From: Pseudomonas pergaminensis
Lineage (GTDB): Bacteria; Pseudomonadota; Gammaproteobacteria; Pseudomonadales; Pseudomonadaceae
Length of the DNA: 64,000 nt
Assembly: GCF_024112395.2 (NCBI RefSeq)
Contig: NZ_CP078013.2
Location: 2,604,001-2,668,000 of the forward strand
Direction: 5' to 3'
Position 1 is the stretch's first letter, and each line of letters opens with the position of its first letter. Below, one piece after another: positions 9,895 to 18,589 of this stretch. The translations under genes were made by a program, and so were the position numbers. The notes beneath the pieces were generated by a model. It worked only from the letters and a program-made list of their open reading frames with translations. It was not told the origin of the DNA and ran no database searches.

Positions 9895-10358
9895 TGGATA
9901 TGTGGCTTGATTTACCGACCTTCCAAACGGTCGTGGCTTCGACGCCGTTGGTGGCGATTGACCTAGCGGTGAGAAACAGCCGTGGCGAAGTCTTGCTCGG
10001 TTTGCGCGTCAACCGGCCAGCCTTTGGTTTCTGGTTCGTGCCCGGGGGGCGTATCCGCAAGAACGAAAGCCTCGACAGCGCGTTCCGGCGCATCACCGGC
10101 GAAGAGCTGGGACGCACGTTTGAACGCGCCAATGCGCGTCTGCTCGGGGTGTACGAGCACTTCTACGATGACGGCGTGTTCGCCAATGCCGGCAGCGGGC
10201 CGGATACCCACTATGTGGTGCTCGGTTATTGCCTGGACCTGGAAGATGGGCAGATTCTCTTGCTGCCCACCGAGCAACATCAGCAGTACCGTTGGTGGCC
10301 ACAGGATGAACTGCGCTTCAGCCCGCGCGTGCATGAAAACAGCCGCGCCTATTTTTGA
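9894..10358 (+). CDS. gmm: GDP-mannose mannosyl hydrolase (Nudix)
   Basis: A 154-residue Nudix-fold protein of the Gmm/NudD type, which hydrolyses GDP-mannose or GDP-glucose to GDP and sugar. The box around residues 45-67, [19 protein letters not shown], lacks the usual REUXEE core, as is known for GDP-mannose hydrolases, which attack carbon instead of phosphorus. It also has FWFVPGGR before and HYVVLGYCL after the box. The ATG overlaps the wcaI stop (TGATG). Its neighbours gmd, fcl and manC make and use GDP-mannose, so it probably tunes that pool. Confidence 0.92.
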   Translation: MDMWLDLPTFQTVVASTPLVAIDLAVRNSRGEVLLGLRVNRPAFGFWFVPGGRIRKNESLDSAFRRITGEELGRTFERANARLLGVYEHFYDDGVFANAGSGPDTHYVVLGYCLDLEDGQILLLPTEQHQQYRWWPQDELRFSPRVHENSRAYF

Positions 10359-10381
10359 CGCTCTGCCTCGAGGATGCATTT

Positions 10382-11791
10382 ATGTTGTTACCCGTGATCA
10401 TGGCGGGCGGTTCGGGGTCGCGCCTGTGGCCGCTGTCGCGGCAACTGAACCCCAAGCAGTTCCTGCGCCTGACCGATGCGCACCTGTCGATGCTGCAGCA
10501 GACCATCCAGCGCCTGGAGGGCGCCAATGTCGCCTTGCCGCAGTTGATCTGTAACGAGCAGCATCGTTTCCTAGTGGCCGAGCAGTTGCGCCAGCTCGGC
10601 ATGGAGCAGGCGAGCATCCTGCTGGAGCCGGTTGGGCGCAACACCGCGCCGGCCATCGCCCTGGCGGCGTGCAAGGCGGTTGCCGAGGACCAGGACCCGA
10701 TCCTGCTGGTGCTGGCCGCCGACCATTTGATCGAAGATGTGCCCGCGTTCCATGCCAGCCTCGAAGTGGCGCTGCCCCTGGCCAGGGCCGGCAAGCTGGT
10801 GACCTTCGGCATCACCCCGACCTGCGCGCATACCGGCTATGGCTACATCGAGCAGGGCACGGCGGTGGGCGAGGGCAGTTACCGGGTCAAGCGCTTTGTC
10901 GAGAAGCCGGACGCCGCCACGGCCGCGCAGTATGTGGCGAGCGGTTATTACGCCTGGAACAGCGGCATGTTCATGTTCCGCGCCAGCCGCTACTTGGCAG
11001 AACTCGAACGCTTCCAGCCGGCCATGCTCGAAGCCTGCCGCGTGGCGCTGGAGGGCGGTAGCCAGGACCTGCCGTTTACCCGCGTGCATGCGGCAACCTT
11101 CGCCACCTGTCCGGACGACTCCATCGACTACGCCGTGATGGAAAAAACCGATGACGCGGTGATGGTGCCCTTGCACGCCGGCTGGAGCGATATCGGCTCG
11201 TGGTCGGCCCTGTGGGAGGCCAGTGCAAAAGACGCCGGCGGCAATGTGCTGCGCGGTGATGGGTTGCTGCTCGATACCCGCGATAGCTATGTGCACGCCG
11301 ACAGCCGCCTGGTCGCCACCGTCGGGGTGCACGACTTGATCATCGTCGAGACCAAGGACGCCGTGCTGGTGGCTCACAAGGAGCAGGTGCAGCAGGTCAA
11401 GGGGATCGTCGATCAGCTTAAGCAGGCCGGGCGGCACGAGCACCTCAACCACCGAGAGGTGTATCGGCCGTGGGGCATGTATGACTCGGTGGACAGCGGC
11501 GCGCGGTATCAGGTCAAACGCATCACCGTGAAGCCGGGAGCCAAATTGTCGGTGCAGATGCATCACCACCGCGCCGAACACTGGATCGTGGTCAGCGGCA
11601 CGGCCCGGGTCACCAATGGCGAGCAGACCTACCTGGTCGCGGAAAACCAGTCGACCTATATCCCCATCGGCCAGGTGCATGCGCTGGAGAATCCTGGGGT
11701 GATTCCTTTGGAGTTGATCGAAGTGCAGTCGGGGTCTTATCTGGGCGAAGACGACATTGTCCGGTTTGAAGACAAGTACGGCAGGGCCTGA
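10382..11791 (+). CDS. manC: Mannose-1-phosphate guanylyltransferase / mannose-6-phosphate isomerase
   Basis: A 469-residue bifunctional enzyme of the ManC/AlgA/PslB type that supplies GDP-mannose. The N-terminal pyrophosphorylase signature is [16 protein letters not shown] (residues 5-20), with RFVEKPD near 175 as the sugar-phosphate site. The C-terminal cupin region, [11 protein letters not shown] to [17 protein letters not shown] (near 365-405), is the type II mannose-6-phosphate isomerase domain with its metal-binding histidines. The start at 10382 is preferred over the opening at 10355, which adds residues absent from the family. It closes the sugar-nucleotide part of the operon. Confidence 0.95.
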   Translation: MLLPVIMAGGSGSRLWPLSRQLNPKQFLRLTDAHLSMLQQTIQRLEGANVALPQLICNEQHRFLVAEQLRQLGMEQASILLEPVGRNTAPAIALAACKAVAEDQDPILLVLAADHLIEDVPAFHASLEVALPLARAGKLVTFGITPTCAHTGYGYIEQGTAVGEGSYRVKRFVEKPDAATAAQYVASGYYAWNSGMFMFRASRYLAELERFQPAMLEACRVALEGGSQDLPFTRVHAATFATCPDDSIDYAVMEKTDDAVMVPLHAGWSDIGSWSALWEASAKDAGGNVLRGDGLLLDTRDSYVHADSRLVATVGVHDLIIVETKDAVLVAHKEQVQQVKGIVDQLKQAGRHEHLNHREVYRPWGMYDSVDSGARYQVKRITVKPGAKLSVQMHHHRAEHWIVVSGTARVTNGEQTYLVAENQSTYIPIGQVHALENPGVIPLELIEVQSGSYLGEDDIVRFEDKYGRA

Positions 11792-11805
11792 AGTTTCCGA
11801 CAATT

Positions 11806-11877
11806 AATAACGTTCCGAATAACTTCAAACATCGGCAATGCAGTGAGGGCCGGGCACTTTGCCGGTAAAACGTTATT
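11806..11877. repeat. Spaced inverted repeat AATAACGTT / AACGTTATT in front of the yjbE-like gene
   Basis: AATAACGTT at 11806-11814 and its exact reverse complement AACGTTATT at 11869-11877 lie in the 180-base gap between manC and the yjbE-like gene. The AACGTT cores are 60 bases apart. This gap should hold the promoter of the export module. A paired binding site for a regulator is possible; no known consensus was recognised. Confidence 0.35.
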
Positions 11878-11971
11878 TTCAACTAATGCACCTGGAAGTT
11901 ACCCGTCTGGTGCGCTGTTTAGTTGGATGGCACTATCGGCCCGGCTACTCACTGACGATAAGGAGTCTGTT

Positions 11972-12211
11972 ATGAGAAAAGCACTGGCGGTTATTGTGCT
12001 CAGTGTCATGAGTACGACGGTGTTGGCCGACGAGTTGCCGTTAGGGCTCAGTACCAAGGTCGCGGGTTCGGTGACAGTCGGGGAAACCCTGCTGGTCGCC
12101 AGCGCCATTGTTGCCGGCGTGGCGGCTGCGTCCAACAGCGGCGGCAGTTCCAACGGCGGCACCACCACCGGGACCACCGGTACGACCGGAACCACCGGCA
12201 CCGGCAACTGA
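11972..12211 (+). CDS. yjbE: YjbE-like small secreted protein
   Basis: A 79-residue protein with a signal peptide (MRKALAVIVLSVMSTTVLA, cleavage expected before DEL), a hydrophobic middle, and a low-complexity Gly/Thr tail made of GTT repeats from about residue 56. AGGAG lies six bases before the ATG. Size, layout and position at the head of yjbF, yjbG and yjbH homologues match E. coli YjbE, the first gene of the yjbEFGH exopolysaccharide operon. The function of YjbE is not known. The Thr/Gly tail could be a low-complexity secretion or polymer-contacting tail; that is inference. Confidence 0.75.
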   Translation: MRKALAVIVLSVMSTTVLADELPLGLSTKVAGSVTVGETLLVASAIVAGVAAASNSGGSSNGGTTTGTTGTTGTTGTGN

Positions 12212-12298
12212 TCCACCACCTTCCGCTTTTCAGACTGCTTGGATTCCCCACCCGAGTAGTCTTTTTTTCTTGTCGTTTATCGCGAGTGTCCGAGCACT

Positions 12299-13411
12299 AT
12301 GATGCGTATTTTTTCTGTGGCGGCCGTGGCCGCTGCATTGTTACAGGGCTGCATGTTCGCACCGGGCCAATACATGGACACGGCGGCGTTGACTGAAAGT
12401 GGCGGCGCGCAAAACAGCCGGGTGGATTTGATTCCGATCACACCAAAGTTACTTGCCATGGACGCGGCCAGCCAAGTGCCTTATTCCATTCCTGCGGAAC
12501 TATTGAGTTATAAGCCGGGCCCGTATTTGATCGGCGCCAATGACGCGTTGTATATCACTGTATGGGATCACCCTGAACTCACGGCACCGTCCGGCCCGCA
12601 ACAACAGATCGACGCCAACGGCCGCTTGGTCAGCCCCGAGGGCAACCTGTTCTACCCCTACGTGGGTGAGTTGGTTGCCAAGGGTCGATCCATTGAAGCG
12701 CTGCGCAGTGAGATCACCGACAAGCTGCGCCAATACATCGATAGCCCCCAGGTGGACGTCAGCGTACTGCGCTTCGCCAGCCAGCGCGTGGTGATCACCG
12801 GCGCGGTGGCCAAGGCCGGGCCGGTGCCGATCACCACCATCCCGTTGAACGTGATGGAAGCCATGGGCGCCGCCGGGATCGACCCGCTCAATGCCGATCT
12901 GTCCAACCTCACGCTCAGCCGCGGCGGCAAGCGCTACACCCTGGACCTCGACACGCTCAACCTGGCGCAGTCGCGCCTGAACGACATCTACCTCAAGGAC
13001 GGCGACCAGTTGTACCTGGCCTACAATGACCGCAAGCGCATCTATGTGATGGGCGAAGTCATGCAGCCCCGTGCCCTGACCTTCAAGACCCGCAGCATGA
13101 ACCTCTCCGACGTGCTCGGCTCGGTGGGTGGGGTCAATCAGAACACCTCCAACGCGGACGCGATCTATGTGATTCGCGGCGCGCAGAACATCGCCAACGA
13201 GCCGGCCAAGGTGTTCCAGCTGGAAGCTGCGTCCCCTTCGGCCATGGCCCTGGCCACGCGCTTTGATGTGCAGCCCCAGGATGTGGTGTTTGTCGGCCCG
13301 GCGAATATCACGCGCTGGAACCGCTTCATCAGCCAGTTGATCCCTTCGGCCACAATCGTCGGCATCGGCGCGTCCACCCAGAACAACCTGAGCGAAGCCA
13401 GCAGCCGATAG
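12299..13411 (+). CDS. wza: Wza-like polysaccharide export lipoprotein
   Basis: A 370-residue outer-membrane export protein. It has a signal peptide ending in a lipobox (LLQGC, Cys about 18), then the Poly_export domain with YLIGANDALYITVWDHPEL and the SLBB repeats (VVITGAVAKAGPVPI, IYVMGEVMQPRALTF). The length is close to E. coli Wza (379). Wza forms the octameric channel through which group 1 capsule and colanic acid leave the cell. It is unusual that it lies between the yjbE- and yjbF-like genes, not beside a Wzc kinase, which is not seen in this window. Two adjacent ATGs (12299, 12302) are possible starts. Confidence 0.92.
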   Translation: MMRIFSVAAVAAALLQGCMFAPGQYMDTAALTESGGAQNSRVDLIPITPKLLAMDAASQVPYSIPAELLSYKPGPYLIGANDALYITVWDHPELTAPSGPQQQIDANGRLVSPEGNLFYPYVGELVAKGRSIEALRSEITDKLRQYIDSPQVDVSVLRFASQRVVITGAVAKAGPVPITTIPLNVMEAMGAAGIDPLNADLSNLTLSRGGKRYTLDLDTLNLAQSRLNDIYLKDGDQLYLAYNDRKRIYVMGEVMQPRALTFKTRSMNLSDVLGSVGGVNQNTSNADAIYVIRGAQNIANEPAKVFQLEAASPSAMALATRFDVQPQDVVFVGPANITRWNRFISQLIPSATIVGIGASTQNNLSEASSR

Positions 13412-13423
13412 GGTGGAACCTGC

Positions 13424-14077
13424 GTGAACACTCATAAAATCGCTGCTTATATGGGGTTGGCGTGGCTGTTGGCTGGCTGCAATCCACTGATGACCGCCTC
13501 CCTCGATACCTTCAAGGCGGCCGTGGGCGGGCCGGCGCCACTGGCACTGACCCAGGCCCAGGTGGATGCGGTGCCGTTTGCCCAGATCAAGGTCACCACG
13601 GTGTCCAGCGAAGGGGTGATGGCGCTGATTCGCCAGCGTGGCGACCTGCAGTTCTGGGTGGCTTCCGGCAAGCAGGTGCTGTTGGTGCGTAATGGTCTGG
13701 TGGTGCGCACGGTCGGCCTGGGCGTGGACCTCAATGGCACGCACTGGCAGGGCCAGTCGCCTTTCCAGCAAGGCTTGCACCGTATGCCGGATGGCTACCG
13801 CAGCACGCGGCAGATCGATGGGGTGGACGGCTATCGCATGGGCATCCCGCTTACCAGCCGTATGACCCGCAAGGGCATCGAAACGGTCGAGATCCTCGGC
13901 AAGCCCTACGCCTTGTTGCGGGTGGACGAAGACGTCGAGGCCAGCGGCTTTCAGGCGCGCAACCGTTACTGGGTCGACCCCGTCGACGGCTTTATCGTGC
14001 AGAGCGAACAGCACCTCACGCCCGACCTGACCCTGACCATCACCCAGCTGCAACCCACTCGCAAGGACGCCCGATGA
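13424..14077 (+). CDS. yjbF: YjbF/GfcB-like lipoprotein
   Basis: A 217-residue lipoprotein starting at GTG behind GGTGGA. The signal peptide ends in LLAGC. The rest matches the YmcC/YjbF/GfcB family: VKVTT-like strand, DLQFWVASGKQVLLVRNGLVVRTVGLGVDLNGT, and a C-terminal half rich in beta strands. In E. coli the gfc and yjb operons support group 4 capsule or exopolysaccharide production; the molecular role is not settled. It overlaps the next gene by four bases. Confidence 0.88.
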   Translation: MNTHKIAAYMGLAWLLAGCNPLMTASLDTFKAAVGGPAPLALTQAQVDAVPFAQIKVTTVSSEGVMALIRQRGDLQFWVASGKQVLLVRNGLVVRTVGLGVDLNGTHWQGQSPFQQGLHRMPDGYRSTRQIDGVDGYRMGIPLTSRMTRKGIETVEILGKPYALLRVDEDVEASGFQARNRYWVDPVDGFIVQSEQHLTPDLTLTITQLQPTRKDAR

Positions 14078-14841
14078 TCGGTCGAATACTCACGGCGCTG
14101 CTGCTGTTCTGGAGTTGCGTCAGTACGAGCCAGGCCGCCGTGACCGTCAGCGGCCAGGTGCGCACCCCAGGTCCTATCGCGCTGCCACCCGATGCACGTT
14201 TGCTGGACGCGATCATTCCGTCGCAACCGGATGCCCAGGGTTATTGGCTGGGAGCAGCCTGGTTGCATCAACCCTTGCTGGAACGCCAGGCGCGGCTCAA
14301 GGCCGGCGTGCTGTTTGATTTGCAAACCCTGCACCAGGCCGCGTTGGCTGAAGGGCTTGAAGGCCGGGCTCATAGTGCCGAACGCTTGTATCGGCAGGTG
14401 CAGCCCTTACCTGTCACTGGCCGCCAGGTGGCGGTGCTGGACCCGGTGGCGGTGGAAGTCGGCTTTGCGCCGAACCTGCCGCTCAGCGATGGCGACCGCC
14501 TGGTATACCCGCCACGGCCCACGCAGGTGCGCGTGGTGGGGGCTGTCGCTGCGGCGTGCAGCCTGGCGTTCGAGCCGCTGCGGGCAGCCCGTGATTACCT
14601 CACCGCGTGCCCGCCACTGATGGAGGCGGATGCTGATTATTTGTGGGTGATCCAGCCTGACGGGAAGGTCTCGCGCCTGGGCATTGCGCCCTGGAACCGC
14701 GAAGAGGGCGCCCCCCCAGCGCCCGGCGCCACGCTGCTGGTGCCGATCCGCAGTGACGACCTGAGCGCGCCCACCCCTGACCTGAATCAGCAACTGGCCG
14801 AGTTTCTCGCCACCCAACCCCTGGCCGAGGTCACGCCTTGA
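14074..14841 (+). CDS. yjbG: YjbG/GfcC-like periplasmic capsule protein
   Basis: A 255-residue secreted protein with a signal peptide (cleavage near SQA-AV). It begins VTVSGQVRTPGPIALPPDARLLDAI, a ubiquitin-like beta-grasp domain as in GfcC, and later repeats such a fold around VRVVGAVAAACSLAFEPL. GfcC was proposed to be a periplasmic partner in group 4 capsule export. The ATG overlaps the yjbF-like stop and the stop overlaps the TTG of the yjbH-like gene, so F, G and H are one translational block. Confidence 0.85.
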   Translation: MIGRILTALLLFWSCVSTSQAAVTVSGQVRTPGPIALPPDARLLDAIIPSQPDAQGYWLGAAWLHQPLLERQARLKAGVLFDLQTLHQAALAEGLEGRAHSAERLYRQVQPLPVTGRQVAVLDPVAVEVGFAPNLPLSDGDRLVYPPRPTQVRVVGAVAAACSLAFEPLRAARDYLTACPPLMEADADYLWVIQPDGKVSRLGIAPWNREEGAPPAPGATLLVPIRSDDLSAPTPDLNQQLAEFLATQPLAEVTP

Positions 14842-16913
14842 AATTATGTATTGCGGCCGTGCTGCTGGTGCCTTGTGGCGTCGTGCATGGTGATCCCCGT
14901 TACACCCAAAGCGATTTCGGCGGCGTGGGGCTGCTGCAGACGCCTACCGCCCGCATGGCGCCCGCCGGCGAACTCAGCGTGAACGCCAACCGCACCGAGC
15001 CCTACAGCCGCTACAGTTTTTCTGCGCAACCACTGGACTGGCTGGAAGGCACGTTCCGCTACACCGCGATCACTAACCGGCCCTATGGCGCTGAGTCGTT
15101 CAGCGGCGGCCAGAGTTACAAGGACAAGGCCGTCGACGCCAAGGTGCGCTTGAACCAGGAAACCCACTGGTTGCCGGAAGTGGCGCTGGGGTTCATGGAC
15201 CTGGGCGGCACCGGGCTGTTTTCCAGTGAATACCTGGTGGCCAACAAGCGGTATGGCGACGTGGATTTCAGCGCTGGTATCGCCTGGGGTTACCTGGGCA
15301 GCCGTGGTGACTTAGGCAACCCGCTAGGCGTGCTGGATGATCGATTCAACGAGCGTCCCACCGCTGAAGGATCCGGCAGTTTTTCCAACGGCTATTTCCG
15401 TGGCCGGCCCGCGCTGTTTGGCGGTATTGGCTACCAGACGCCCTGGGCGCCGTTGAGCCTCAAGCTTGAAGTGGAAGGCAACGACTACAAAAATGAACCA
15501 CGCAGCAACAGCTTTCGCCAGGCTTCACCGGTCAACCTGGGCCTGGTCTACAAGCTCGCCGATGCGGTCGATGTGAGCGCTGCGTGGGAGCGGGGCAATA
15601 CCGCGATGTTCGGCATTACGCTGCACACCAATTTTGTCAGCCGCAAGGCACCGGCCAAGACCTATGACCCACCGGCCCCCCCGTTGCCGGCGAAGCCACC
15701 AACCACACCGCCGGACCAGGTGGATTGGGCCGCCGTGTCCCTGCGCCTGCACGATAACGCCGGCTACAATGTGCAACGCATTACCCAGCGTGGTCCGGAG
15801 TTGCTGGTGTATGGCGAACAGCAGCGCTATTTCTACAGCGCCAAGGCGGTGGGGCGCGCCAGTCGTATTCTGGACAACAGCGTGAATGACCAGATCGACT
15901 GGTTCACCCTGGTCAGCGAACGCTATGCCATGCCGATCGAGGAAACCAGCGTGCCGCGCAAGACCTTTCGCGAGGTGGTCAACCAGCGCGAAGCCCTGCA
16001 GGACCTGCACCGCCAGGTCGAGGTCAATCGTGCCAGCGAGCGCACGCAGACCGTGCTCTACACCCAAACGCCGAAGCCCCTCAGCTATGGGCTGGGCCTG
16101 GGCTACAAGCAGAACGTCGGTGGGCCGGATGGTTTGCTCTACCAGGTTTCCGCCGACCTCGATGCCGAGTACCGCTTTACCCGCAACACCTGGTGGAGTG
16201 GTTTGCTCAGCGTCAACCTGCTGAACAACTACGATGGGTTCAACTACGACGCGCCCACGGGCTTGCCGCGGGTTCGCACCGACCTGCGCAAGTACATGAC
16301 CAGCGCCGACGTGACCCTGACGACCTTCCAGCTCAACCATGCGCAGCGCCTGGACCAGGACCTGTACGGCATGGTCTACGGTGGTTTGCTGGAATCGATG
16401 TATGCCGGTGTGGGCAGTGAAGTGCTGTACAGGCCGATGGGCCAGGGCTGGGCGGTGGGTGCCGATGTGAACTATGTGCGTCAGCGCGGTTTCGAGCAGG
16501 ATTTGAGCCTGCGTGACTATCGCACGGTGACCGGGCATATCATCGGGTATACCGACCTGCCATTCAACCTGCAGGGGGCCTTGAGTGTCGGTCGCTACCT
16601 GGCTCGGGACTGGGGTGCAACGCTGGATCTTTCGCGGGAGTTCAACAATGGCGTGCGGATTGGTGCGTGGATCACTCGCACCAACGTGTCCAAGCAAGAG
16701 TTTGGCGAAGGCGCCTTCGACAAGGGCCTCTACCTGTCCATTCCGTTTGATGAGTTGATGAGCCTGTCGACGATGCGCCGCGCCAACCTGGTGTGGGCAC
16801 CGCTGACCCGCGATGGCGGCGCGCGCCTGAATCGCGCGTATTCGCTGCATTCGATGACGGATGGGCGCGACAGTGCATTGTTCTACAAGAATATCGACAA
16901 GATCACTGAGTAA
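14838..16913 (+). CDS. yjbH: YjbH/GfcD-like outer-membrane protein
   Basis: A 691-residue protein with a short signal peptide ending near VHG and a mature start DPRYTQSDFGGVGLLQTPTARMAP, the hallmark of the YjbH/GfcD family. Long stretches of alternating aromatic and polar residues suggest one or two beta-barrels in the outer membrane; a proline-rich linker lies around residues 270-300. The TTG start overlaps the previous stop (TTGA) and is preceded by GAGG. Structural work on the family suggests a tandem-barrel exporter. Here it would act together with the Wza-like protein. Confidence 0.9.
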   Translation: MKLCIAAVLLVPCGVVHGDPRYTQSDFGGVGLLQTPTARMAPAGELSVNANRTEPYSRYSFSAQPLDWLEGTFRYTAITNRPYGAESFSGGQSYKDKAVDAKVRLNQETHWLPEVALGFMDLGGTGLFSSEYLVANKRYGDVDFSAGIAWGYLGSRGDLGNPLGVLDDRFNERPTAEGSGSFSNGYFRGRPALFGGIGYQTPWAPLSLKLEVEGNDYKNEPRSNSFRQASPVNLGLVYKLADAVDVSAAWERGNTAMFGITLHTNFVSRKAPAKTYDPPAPPLPAKPPTTPPDQVDWAAVSLRLHDNAGYNVQRITQRGPELLVYGEQQRYFYSAKAVGRASRILDNSVNDQIDWFTLVSERYAMPIEETSVPRKTFREVVNQREALQDLHRQVEVNRASERTQTVLYTQTPKPLSYGLGLGYKQNVGGPDGLLYQVSADLDAEYRFTRNTWWSGLLSVNLLNNYDGFNYDAPTGLPRVRTDLRKYMTSADVTLTTFQLNHAQRLDQDLYGMVYGGLLESMYAGVGSEVLYRPMGQGWAVGADVNYVRQRGFEQDLSLRDYRTVTGHIIGYTDLPFNLQGALSVGRYLARDWGATLDLSREFNNGVRIGAWITRTNVSKQEFGEGAFDKGLYLSIPFDELMSLSTMRRANLVWAPLTRDGGARLNRAYSLHSMTDGRDSALFYKNIDKITE

Positions 16914-16915
16914 GG

Positions 16916-16943
16916 CCTGTAGGAGCGAACTTGCTCCTACAGG
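16916..16943. terminator. Hairpin between convergent yjbH and wcaJ genes
   Basis: CCTGTAGGAGC and GCTCCTACAGG form a perfect 11-pair stem with a six-base loop, three bases after the yjbH stop and nine before the wcaJ stop. The arm is also a REP-type unit of this genus. It probably ends or protects both converging transcripts. No T-run follows on either strand, so termination is inferred. Confidence 0.6.
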
Positions 16944-16952
16944 TACAGGGGG

Positions 16953-18344
16953 TTAGTAGATGTCCTTGGACAGCAGCGTAAACGGTGTCTTCAGCAGGAT
17001 CTTGATATCCAGCCACAACGACCAGGTGTTGATGTAGCGCAGGTCGATGTCGACGCGTTTTTGCATCTTCTCCAGTGTCTCGGTCTCACCCCGGCATCCA
17101 TTGATCTGCGCCAGCCCGGTGATGCCGGGCTTGATGCGATGGCGCGCCATGTACGCGTGAATCTTGCCCGAGTAATAGTCGTTGTGTGCGATGGCGTGGG
17201 GGCGTGGACCGACCAGGGCCATATGCCCTTGCAACACGTTGAACAATTGCGGCAATTCATCGATAGAGGTGCGGCGGATAAACCGGCCGACCGGGGTGAT
17301 GCGCGAATCGTTGCGGCTGGCCTGGCGTACCTCGTGGTCGTCATGCACGCGCATCGAGCGGAACTTCCACACCTTGATCACCTGGCCATTCCAGCCGTGG
17401 CGGTCCTGTTTGAAGATCACCGGGCCGGGGGAGGTGAGCTTGATCAGCAGGGCAAACGCCAGGAGCACCGGGCTCAGCACCAGGATGGCCAGTAGCGCGA
17501 TGCTCTTGTCCAGCAACGCTTTGCTCAGGGCGGCTGTGGGGCGGCTGGTCAGCGGGCTTTCATTGAGGAAGATCGCTGGCAGCCCGTCCACTTCGGCGAC
17601 GCAATGGTTGAGCAGCAGCATGTTGTTGAGGTCGGGCACCCAGATCACATCCACGCTGATCTCCAGCAGGTTGAGGTACAACGACTCGATGTGGGTGGCG
17701 TCCTGCAACGAGTGGGTGATGTACAGGCGGCGAATGCCATGCTGGCGGATCAGTTGCGGCAATTGCGGCAGCTCGCCAAGGATCTGCGCCTGTGCATCCG
17801 GCGCGGCCTCGGCATGGCTGCCGACGAGCCCCACCAACGGTGAGCGCTTTTGGCGAGACAGGGTGTTCGCCAGGTCGACGGCAAGTTTGCCGGTGCCCAC
17901 TATCAGTGACTTATGCCGTTGGTGAAGTTGGCGATGGTAATACCGGGACAGGCTGTGCAGCGGGATATAACACAGGGCCAGCAGAGGGTAACTAACCGCC
18001 GCCCAGAGCAACAAGATATCCAATGGAAACAATGAGGTGGCATTGCAGGCGATACCCACCGCGAACACTATTAAAGCGGTGAGTAACCATCCCATGAACA
18101 GCCGTCCCAAGCCTACGCCATAGTCATCTTTCTTGCTGTAGACATCACACAGACTGTACGCCGGTAATGAAGCCAGTATGGTAAACGCCGCAAGCACACG
18201 GTAGTTGTACTCAAGTTGGCCGGTCCTGAACACGACCAACATAAATAACAGTGCAACGACCAAACCCGAGGCAAGCATCCACTGACCCCAGAACGTCAAA
18301 CCCTTGGGGGTCAGGTTGCGATGCATTCTAGTGTTATTCAGCAT
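16953..18344 (-). CDS. wcaJ: Undecaprenyl-phosphate sugar-1-phosphate transferase (WcaJ-like)
   Basis: A 463-residue polyisoprenyl-phosphate hexose-1-phosphate transferase that primes repeat-unit synthesis on undecaprenyl phosphate, probably with glucose-1-phosphate. There are four N-terminal membrane segments, a Rossmann-like middle (IVGTGKLAVDLANTLSRQ), a fifth membrane helix near residue 285 and the catalytic domain with KFRSMRVHDD, RRTSIDELPQLFNVLQG and VGPRPHA. The ATG at 18344 has GGGAG seven bases upstream; the GTG at 18368 is less likely. It lies on the opposite strand to the other synthesis genes and may be separately controlled by the regulators upstream. Confidence 0.93.
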   Translation of the reverse strand: MLNNTRMHRNLTPKGLTFWGQWMLASGLVVALLFMLVVFRTGQLEYNYRVLAAFTILASLPAYSLCDVYSKKDDYGVGLGRLFMGWLLTALIVFAVGIACNATSLFPLDILLLWAAVSYPLLALCYIPLHSLSRYYHRQLHQRHKSLIVGTGKLAVDLANTLSRQKRSPLVGLVGSHAEAAPDAQAQILGELPQLPQLIRQHGIRRLYITHSLQDATHIESLYLNLLEISVDVIWVPDLNNMLLLNHCVAEVDGLPAIFLNESPLTSRPTAALSKALLDKSIALLAILVLSPVLLAFALLIKLTSPGPVIFKQDRHGWNGQVIKVWKFRSMRVHDDHEVRQASRNDSRITPVGRFIRRTSIDELPQLFNVLQGHMALVGPRPHAIAHNDYYSGKIHAYMARHRIKPGITGLAQINGCRGETETLEKMQKRVDIDLRYINTWSLWLDIKILLKTPFTLLSKDIY

Positions 18345-18589
18345 AGTTCTGCTCCCGGTGGTGACCACGCAGGTGGTGGCAGGGTCTAATCACGCGGTGG
18401 AATACCCGCACTAAAAGATAGGCACGCGGACGCGCGTACCCACGGATAGTAATGAACGGCAGGAGGCATTGGCTGACGACTTATAACAGGGGCAGCGGCG
18501 TCTTAGTGTGAGGGTGTTATAAAAGGGCAGGTAAAAAAGTGTGTATTAATAGGCAGGGTGGGTATCAAAGTATCCGTTCTTTTTTTGTT

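Noticed and set aside
12500..14053. 517-residue open frame antisense to the Wza- and YjbF-like genes
   Set aside because: Shadow frame rich in His, Gln and Arg; the plus-strand proteins have lipoboxes and domain motifs.
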